Shown here in pieces: positions 58,777 to 64,000 of a stretch of 64,000 nucleotides of DNA. Source of the stretch: Aerococcaceae bacterium DSM 111021 (GTDB lineage Bacteria > Bacillota > Bacilli > Lactobacillales > Aerococcaceae); assembly GCA_020112395.1 (NCBI GenBank), contig JACCEK010000001.1, forward strand, positions 992,001 to 1,056,000. The letters run 5' to 3'. The translations under genes and the position numbers were made by a program. Every line of letters begins with the position of its first letter. Within the stretch, counting starts at the first letter, position 1. The notes below the pieces were generated by a model. The model worked only from the letters and a program-made list of their open reading frames with translations, made no database searches and was not told the origin of the DNA.

Positions 58777-59841
58777 TTATTGTGCAGCTTCTTCCCATTC
58801 AGTAATTTCACCTAAGAAAATTGAACGAATTGTATCTAATGATAAGTCTTCTACTGTACTTTCAGTATTAACTACAACAGCAATTCCATCTAAAGCGATG
58901 TTAGCTTGGTTTAATTCTCCAGCTTCTTCTTCTGTTAATTCACGTGAAGACATACCTAAGTCTGCAGCTCCACCAATCGCTGCTTCCATACCAGCAGACG
59001 AACCATTTGATGTGATGTTAACAGTTACATCTGGGTTTAATGCCATGTACTCTTCAGCTAACACTTCAATAACTGGTGTTACTGAAGTTGAGCCTACAAT
59101 TTCAATAGATCCTTCTAGGCCAGCAGCTTCATATGAAGGTAATGATGCAACTACAGAGTCAGATGCTTCTTCAGATGACTCTTCTTCTGTTGTTTCTTCT
59201 TCTGTTGATTCTTCCTCTGTTGTTTCTTCTTCTGAAGCTGCTTCCTCAGCACCAGCAGACTCTTCGCCTTCAGCTGGCTCTTCTGTTGTTTCTTCAGTTG
59301 CTGATTCTTCTTCTGTTGTTTCTTCTGAAGCTGCTTCTTCACCTTCGGCAGATGCAGATGCATCTACTGCGATGTATCCTTCTTCTTCAACAATTGTTTG
59401 CCCTTCTTGCGAGTGGATGAATGTTAAGAAGTCAGCAGTAACATCTGATTGCTCTTCTCCCCATGCCACAACAAACGGACGAGCGATTGGGTAATCACCT
59501 GAGTTAATTGCTTCTGGAGTAGCTTCTGCTCCATCAACAGTAACAGCTTTAACTGTGTCATCTAATGAACCTAATGAAATATAACCGATTGAATTAGGGT
59601 CTCCAGCAACAGTTTGGATAACTCCGTTTGTACCGTTTTGGATAACAGCAGAAGTAGTTGTCATGTCATCGTCGTTTTCGTCTACAACGCCAACGATTTC
59701 AACAAATGCTCCACGTGTTCCTGATCCGTCCTCACGAGAAACAACGTTAATCATGCCCTCTTGTGCGAATGCTGGTACAACTGATGATAATACTAATCCT
59801 GCAGTTGCTAATAATGGTAAAGCCTTTAATGATTTTTTCAT
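58777..59841 (-). CDS. pstS: Circularly permuted phosphate-binding protein PstS with acidic linker
   Basis: A 354-residue secreted phosphate-binding protein. After a signal peptide (1-26, AFA|QE) the blocks are in permuted order. First comes what is normally the C-terminal half (30-157; VSREDGSGTRGAF, GYISLGSL, YPIARPF, FIHSQEGQ). Then a linker of about 70 residues made almost only of Glu, Ser, Thr and Ala (159-229). Last is what is normally the N-terminal half (243-352; EIVGSTSVTPVIE, TSNGSSAG, GMSSRELT, ALDGIAVVVN). All phosphate-contact segments are present, so function is likely retained. I recall the same permuted order in streptococcal PstS, but not this linker. No lipobox Cys is present, though lgt is in the genome, so retention at the cell surface is unexplained. 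It is last in the pst cluster with its own PhoP-box promoter and terminator. Confidence 0.9.
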   Translation of the reverse strand: MKKSLKALPLLATAGLVLSSVVPAFAQEGMINVVSREDGSGTRGAFVEIVGVVDENDDDMTTTSAVIQNGTNGVIQTVAGDPNSIGYISLGSLDDTVKAVTVDGAEATPEAINSGDYPIARPFVVAWGEEQSDVTADFLTFIHSQEGQTIVEEEGYIAVDASASAEGEEAASEETTEEESATEETTEEPAEGEESAGAEEAASEEETTEEESTEEETTEEESSEEASDSVVASLPSYEAAGLEGSIEIVGSTSVTPVIEVLAEEYMALNPDVTVNITSNGSSAGMEAAIGGAADLGMSSRELTEEEAGELNQANIALDGIAVVVNTESTVEDLSLDTIRSIFLGEITEWEEAAQ

Positions 59842-59926
59842 TAATGTACATCTCCTTTTGGTTTCTAAATGTTTTCAACGACATCTAATCACTCGTCTGA
59901 TGGTCAAACCCATCAGTACATAATTT

Positions 59927-59980
59927 ATTATAACAAGTGATTGTAAATTTTATGTAAATCTATTGTAAATTTAATGTTAA
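59927..59980 (-). promoter_or_regulatory. PhoP-box array and -10 of pstS
   Basis: On the minus strand TTAACA, TTTACA, TTTACA, TTTACA follow each other exactly 11 bases apart (59942-59980), then nine bases on is a perfect TATAAT (59927-59932). No -35 hexamer is apparent, as expected of a PhoP-activated promoter. Confidence 0.85.
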
Positions 59981-60013
59981 GACGTATGTTTTTTCTTAAT
60001 GTTTTCTTAAGTA

Positions 60014-60063
60014 TAAATAAAATCCCACATTCCATCGAACAATGCTCGACGAAATGTGAGATT
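60014..60063 (-). terminator. Terminator after phoU
   Basis: AATCTCACATT / AATGTGGGATT outer arms (one G-U) with an inner TCGA stem and a T-rich tail. It separates pstCAB-phoU from pstS. Confidence 0.8.
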
Positions 60064-60072
60064 AGTTTCTTA

Positions 60073-60729
60073 TTAATTTAACTCCACGATATCTCCAGAG
60101 TTAAGGTATACAATACGCTCACAAATATTTGTGACATAATCACCAATACGTTCTAAATTATTAGCAACTCCGATATAATTTATTCCGCCGATAATCACTT
60201 CTGCATCACTCTCCATACTGCGAGAAGCGATTCCATAAATTTGTTGTTGGAACTCATCTAATTCACTATCACGTTCAGCAATTTTACGTGCTTGTTTTAC
60301 ATCACCGTTTACAAAAGCTTGAATAACGTCTGTAATCATCTCTTGAGTAATTTCACCCATTTGCTTAACAATATCATCTAGGCGTTCAATTTTTTCTTCG
60401 TCCGGATTACGTCGTATAACTGTTCGGGCGATAGATGTTGCATGGTCAGCGATACGCTCAACATCAGAGTTTGCTGAAAACACTGTAAAGATTTTTCTCA
60501 AGTCTCCCGTAACTGGTTGTTGTAACACAATTAAACGGTAAGCATCTCTTTCAATCTCAACACTTAGGGCGTTAATTCTTAAGTCATCTGTGATAACTTC
60601 GTGTGCTAATTCATTATCATCCTCCTCAAAAGCTTTCATTGCCTTATGTAATGATTCATTAGCAGAATTACTTAACATAATCAATTTATCTAAAAATTTC
60701 TCTAGTTCTTCCTGAAATGCTTCTCTCAC
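60073..60729 (-). CDS. phoU: Phosphate signalling protein PhoU
   Basis: A 218-residue all-helical protein made of two three-helix PhoU repeats, each with an acidic metal-binding motif (EIERDAYRL near 53 and DIERIADHA-like segments VERIADHATS and LERIGDYVTN). It links the Pst transporter to PhoR and represses the Pho response in high phosphate. The start is GTG (60727-60729) with AGGAGG upstream. It follows pstB by 42 bases. Confidence 0.94.
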   Translation of the reverse strand: MREAFQEELEKFLDKLIMLSNSANESLHKAMKAFEEDDNELAHEVITDDLRINALSVEIERDAYRLIVLQQPVTGDLRKIFTVFSANSDVERIADHATSIARTVIRRNPDEEKIERLDDIVKQMGEITQEMITDVIQAFVNGDVKQARKIAERDSELDEFQQQIYGIASRSMESDAEVIIGGINYIGVANNLERIGDYVTNICERIVYLNSGDIVELN

Positions 60730-60771
60730 TTTTTTTCCTCCTAGAAAATATAAGTTTTATATTAAATAATA

Positions 60772-61533
60772 TTATCCAAAACGACCTGAAATATAGTCAT
60801 CAGTACGTTGGTCTAATGGATTAGTGAAAATTGTTTCTGTGTCGTTAAACTCAATGACTTCTCCAGTTAAAAAGAATGCTGTTTTGTCTGAAATACGTGC
60901 AGCTTGTTGCATATTGTGTGTAACAATAACTACCGTATATTTTTGTTTTAATTCAGCAATTAACTCTTCAATTTTACCTGTAGAGATTGGGTCAAGTGCC
61001 GAAGTTGGCTCATCCATTAGTAATACTTCTGGATCATTTGCAATTGCGCGTGCAATACAAATACGTTGTTGTTGACCACCTGAAATTGCTGTAGCATTTT
61101 TGTCTAATTTGTCTTTAACTTCATCCCAAATTGCTGCGTCTCGTAAACTTTCTTCAACAATTTGATCAAGCTGTGTTTTATCTTTAATACCATGTGTTCT
61201 TGGTCCATAAGCTATGTTATCATAAATACTTTTTGGGAATGGATTTGGATGTTGAAAAACCATCCCAACCTTTTTTCGTAAAATATTTGCGTCATAACCT
61301 TTTTCATAAATGTCTTGACCATCCAAAGCGATTAAACCATCCACACGAGCGTATGATACTAAGTCTTGCATACGATTTAAAGTTTTGATAAATGTTGATT
61401 TACCACACCCTGATGGTCCGATAAATGCAGTAACTACCTTTTCTTTAATGTCCATGTTGATATTTTTTAAAGCTTGAAAGTCTCCATAATAGAAGTCTAA
61501 ATCTTTAATTTGAAATTTAGTATTGTTAGTCAT
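60772..61533 (-). CDS. pstB: Phosphate ABC transporter ATP-binding protein
   Basis: A 253-residue ABC ATPase. Walker [10 protein letters not shown] (39-47), Q-loop [11 protein letters not shown], signature ISGGQQQR, Walker [14 protein letters not shown] and a His switch are complete; the FPKSIYDN segment is typical of PstB. GGAGGG precedes the ATG, six bases after pstA. Confidence 0.96.
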   Translation of the reverse strand: MTNNTKFQIKDLDFYYGDFQALKNINMDIKEKVVTAFIGPSGCGKSTFIKTLNRMQDLVSYARVDGLIALDGQDIYEKGYDANILRKKVGMVFQHPNPFPKSIYDNIAYGPRTHGIKDKTQLDQIVEESLRDAAIWDEVKDKLDKNATAISGGQQQRICIARAIANDPEVLLMDEPTSALDPISTGKIEELIAELKQKYTVVIVTHNMQQAARISDKTAFFLTGEVIEFNDTETIFTNPLDQRTDDYISGRFG

Positions 61534-61539
61534 GTTTTT

Positions 61540-62361
61540 TTATTTCCCTCCAGCGCCTAGTCGTTTACCAACTAAGTTTGATAAACCGTTAATGAATAGA
61601 ACAATTAATATGAGTACCGATGCGACAGCGTATGACTCATCAACATGGAATCCTTCTTGAGATAACATATACATGTGAACTGCAAGAGTACGTCCTGAAT
61701 CTCCTAATGATGATAACATACTTGTAGATGATCCTAAGGTATAAATAAACGCTGCTGACTCACCAACGATACGTCCAATTGCCAAGATAATCCCAGATAG
61801 AATACCAGGCATTGCAACCGGTAGAACAACTGTAAAAATTGTTCTTAATCTTCCAGCTCCTAACCCATAACTACCCATTCTTAAAGAATCGTTAACAGAA
61901 CGCAAAGCTTCTTCAGTTGATGAGATTATAATTGGAAGAATCATAATCGTCACCGTTAAAATACCAGCTAAGTGAGAATATCCCCAACCAAACTGATAAA
62001 CGAATAATAACATACCGAATAGTCCGTAAACAATCGACGGAACTGCGGCTAGAGTATCAGTCGCTAAACGAATGATAGGTAAAAACTTATTTTTTTGATC
62101 TGCATATTCTACTAAGTAAAACCCAGTAAATATACCAACTGGTCCAGCGATTAATAATGACAGTCCAATTATAGTTAATGTCGAAATAATTGAAGGCATC
62201 ATTGATACGTTACTTGTAGTGTAATCCCATTCGAACATTGACAGTGTTAAATGTGGAAGTCCATTAAAAAAGATATATCCAACAATAAACAATAGCATTC
62301 CCAATGTGAAAAGTCCCGCAGACCAAACTAAAATTTTAACTAAGCTTATTCCTTTACTCAT
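61540..62361 (-). CDS. pstA: Phosphate ABC transporter permease PstA
   Basis: A 273-residue permease with about six membrane segments and the inner-membrane EAA-type loop (ALRSVNDSLRMGSYGLGAGRLRTI). AAVPSIVYGLFG is a PstA/PstC signature. Its ATG shares a base with the pstC stop codon (TAATG). Confidence 0.94.
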   Translation of the reverse strand: MSKGISLVKILVWSAGLFTLGMLLFIVGYIFFNGLPHLTLSMFEWDYTTSNVSMMPSIISTLTIIGLSLLIAGPVGIFTGFYLVEYADQKNKFLPIIRLATDTLAAVPSIVYGLFGMLLFVYQFGWGYSHLAGILTVTIMILPIIISSTEEALRSVNDSLRMGSYGLGAGRLRTIFTVVLPVAMPGILSGIILAIGRIVGESAAFIYTLGSSTSMLSSLGDSGRTLAVHMYMLSQEGFHVDESYAVASVLILIVLFINGLSNLVGKRLGAGGK

Positions 62362-63224
62362 TAGTTTTTACCTCCTCTGTTTTTTACAAACATGAAAGTA
62401 GTATTTAAAATAATAATAAAGATAAATAATACTACAGCAGTAGCAATAAGTGCTTCTCTATGTCGACCACTTGCGTATCCCATCTCTAAAACAATGTTAG
62501 TTGTTAAAGTACGTACACCTTGGTTTAAAGCCCTTGGAACAGCTGGTTGGTTACCTGTTACTAAGATAACGGCCATTGTCTCACCAATTGCACGACCAAT
62601 TCCTAAGATAATCGCAGAAAAGATACCTGATTTTGCAGCAGGTAATATAACTCTCATAACCGAACGATCATGATCTGCTCCTAATCCTACACTGGCAGAG
62701 TAATATTCTTTCGGTACTGCTCGTAATGACGCTTCTGATAATCCTATGATTGTTGGTAAAATCATAATACCTAATAATGCAGATGCGGTTACGATATTCA
62801 TACCTGTTCCACCCATTAAATCTCGGAAGAATGGTACAAATAGTCTTAAAGCAAAATAACCATATACTATAGATGGAATAGATGCCATCAAGTTGATTGC
62901 TGGTTTTGCAAATTTATATAACCAGTTTGGACAATAGAATGCCATGAAAATTGACGTTAGTACACCAATCGGTACCCCGATGATGATAGCTCCCGCTGTA
63001 ACAACAAGCGAGCCCACAATCATTGGTAAAATACCAAATGATGGGTTAGAAGCAGTTGGACGCCATACATCATTAAAAATGAAGTCTCCAATTCCTTCTT
63101 CTATAATAAAAGGTACTCCACCTTCAAATATAAAGTAAAAAATTAAAGCAATCGATAGAATCGATAATGACGCACATAAAATGAAAACATATTTCATAAA
63201 TGTTTCAGTAAAATTTGACTGCAT
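62361..63224 (-). CDS. pstC: Phosphate ABC transporter permease PstC
   Basis: A 287-residue permease with about six membrane segments, the loop SLRAVPKEYYSASVGLGADH and the signature MASIPSIVYGYFAL. AAAGGAG precedes the ATG. It is the first gene of pstC-pstA-pstB-phoU; the usual first gene, pstS, is displaced to the far end. Confidence 0.94.
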   Translation of the reverse strand: MQSNFTETFMKYVFILCASLSILSIALIFYFIFEGGVPFIIEEGIGDFIFNDVWRPTASNPSFGILPMIVGSLVVTAGAIIIGVPIGVLTSIFMAFYCPNWLYKFAKPAINLMASIPSIVYGYFALRLFVPFFRDLMGGTGMNIVTASALLGIMILPTIIGLSEASLRAVPKEYYSASVGLGADHDRSVMRVILPAAKSGIFSAIILGIGRAIGETMAVILVTGNQPAVPRALNQGVRTLTTNIVLEMGYASGRHREALIATAVVLFIFIIILNTTFMFVKNRGGKN

Positions 63225-63305
63225 ACAGAATCTCCTTTAAAAAATTAAATACATTACGCTTGAATTCGATAAAACGATACTTGCTTATCTATTTTACAAC
63301 TCAAT

Positions 63306-63333
63306 TGTAAATTTTGTGTAAATTTTGTGTAAA
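63306..63333 (-). promoter_or_regulatory. PhoP-box array of the pstCAB-phoU operon
   Basis: Three TTTACA hexamers on the minus strand exactly 11 bases apart (63328-63333, 63317-63322, 63306-63311), separated by CAAAA. No clear -35; a -10 is not obvious. Confidence 0.8.
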
Positions 63334-63636
63334 TTTTTATGAAGCGTTTTATTAAGGTAATCGTAAAGATCGTGATGGGGCTAAGTTGCTACAAGAAAAA
63401 ACAATATATTTTTTGAATCATTGTTACAATTGGATTACATAGGATAATTATTATATATATATCTACACGCATAAAAATAATTCACTTTGATATAAAAAAT
63501 CTATATAGTTCTAGTGTCAATTTCGGCTTTTTTATGAAGATATTTAACGTTTGTTACAGGTTTATTACAACCAATTGTAAAGATATTCCTTATTTTAATT
63601 CTTTTTGAACCATTAGAGACCATCCATATATTTTTA

Positions 63637-63691
63637 CAAAAAAATGGTATCATGAGAAAAACATTTTTTGTTTATTCGCATAACACCATTT
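63637..63691 (-). terminator. Terminator of phoR
   Basis: AAATGGTGTTATG pairs with CATGATACCATTT (13 pairs, two G-U) around a loop of about 24 bases, followed by a T-run on the minus strand. Confidence 0.75.
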
Positions 63692-63701
63692 ATGACTTTA
63701 A

Positions 63702-64000
63702 TTATTTGAGCGGTAATTCGATATGGAAAGTAGTTCCTTGTCCTACTTCACTATCAATATAAATTGATCCGTTCATGTTACGTATTAAGTTTCGTACTAT
63801 TGATAAACCAAGTCCCGTTCCTCCAGAGTTACGGCTTCGACCCTTATCTACTCGGTAGAAGCGTTCGAAAATACGTTCTTGATCTGCTTTTGGAATACCA
63901 ATTCCTTTATCGGATACAGAGAAGTGGACATATTCATCGACTTGGTCTATTTTAATCTTAATTTCACTATCCACATCGGAATAGTTAATTGCATTATCAA
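63702..64000 (-). CDS. Histidine kinase, C-terminal part (probable PhoR)
   Basis: The 3' end of a sensor kinase running off the window edge. Visible: N-box DNAINYSD at the edge, G1 DKGIGIPKAD, F-box RFYRVD and G2 GGTGLGLSIV. The reading frame is open through position 64000, so an internal GTG at 63974 is not the start. Its position beside the pst genes with PhoP boxes suggests PhoR; WalK would have a similar C-terminus. The N-terminus was not seen. Confidence 0.85.
   Translation of the reverse strand, partial: DNAINYSDVDSEIKIKIDQVDEYVHFSVSDKGIGIPKADQERIFERFYRVDKGRSRNSGGTGLGLSIVRNLIRNMNGSIYIDSEVGQGTTFHIELPLK

Larger units (their letters stand above)
63225..63701. other. Long intergenic region between phoR and pstC
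   Basis: This 477-base gap holds the PhoP-box array (63306-63333) about 80 bases before pstC and the phoR terminator (63637-63691). The middle (about 63340-63630) is AT-rich with no supported ORF or RNA. Confidence 0.7.

Noticed and set aside
58898-59494. 198-codon plus-strand ORF opposite pstS
   Set aside because: It is the antisense image of the acidic linker (Glu/Ser codons read as Ser/Val); the minus-strand frame has a signal peptide, family motifs, promoter and terminator.
63541-63600. Additional PhoP or WalR sites in the phoR-pstC gap (TTACA-like words)
   Set aside because: Only isolated half-sites, without the 11-base direct-repeat spacing seen in the other two arrays.

Overview
The window is a low-GC Firmicutes chromosome segment with no rRNA, tRNA, CRISPR array, IS element or prophage that I could see. 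The order Lactobacillales is suggested by GlpO (glycerophosphate oxidase) in place of a quinone-linked GlpD, an HPr kinase/phosphorylase in a pspC-hprK-lgt-gpsA-trxB block, L-lactate dehydrogenase, a Mga-like regulator and a streptococcus-style block order in PstS. A complete-looking beta-oxidation locus is unusual for that order; the lengths and order resemble the staphylococcal fad locus. A family such as Aerococcaceae or Carnobacteriaceae would fit, but I cannot prove it from the sequence. Layout, left to right: (1) 0-8.6 kb, minus strand: fatty-acid degradation (acyl-CoA ligase; acyl-CoA dehydrogenase, FadB, FadA, a PaaG-like crotonase, a LysR regulator), with perfect CcpA cre sites in front of both transcription units. 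(2) 8.8-27.6 kb: the conserved metG-tatD-rnmV-rsmA-veg and pth-mfd-rqcP-divIC-yabR-tilS-hpt-ftsH blocks, interrupted by a plus-strand HAD phosphatase plus two-component system and by a plus-strand ldh. (3) 27.8-31.2 kb: a secreted NlpC/P60 wall hydrolase with a hexapeptide repeat, divergent from tyrS. (4) 31.2-35.1 kb: a five-gene two-component operon ending in a membrane protein of unknown function, a flavodoxin-fold quinone reductase and a 58-residue protein. (5) 35.7-47.6 kb: ssb, whiA-yvcK-rapZ, pgm, trxB-gpsA-lgt-hprK, and two pspC genes flanking a LiaG-like DUF4097 protein. (6) 48-55.3 kb: glpK-glpO-glpF for glycerol, then a Mga-like regulator overlapping an NADH-oxidase-like flavoprotein. 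(7) 55.8-64 kb: uvrA, then phoR(partial)-pstCAB-phoU-pstS with clear PhoP boxes. How it works together: carbon control (HprK, CcpA cre sites, a GlpK with the HPr-phosphorylated His) links the fatty-acid, glycerol and lactate genes. Glycerol oxidation through GlpO, and possibly the Ser-for-Cys NADH oxidase homologue, should make H2O2. Envelope stress genes (PspC, LiaG-like, NlpC/P60 with a WalR box, three two-component systems) are a second theme. Most notable: a PstS that is circularly permuted, carries an acidic linker of about 70 residues at the junction and lacks a lipobox; a family of diverged noncoding repeats lying just past intrinsic terminators; a pspC paralogue whose start codon appears to be AUA; and an ssb whose ribosome-binding site sits inside a terminator-like hairpin.
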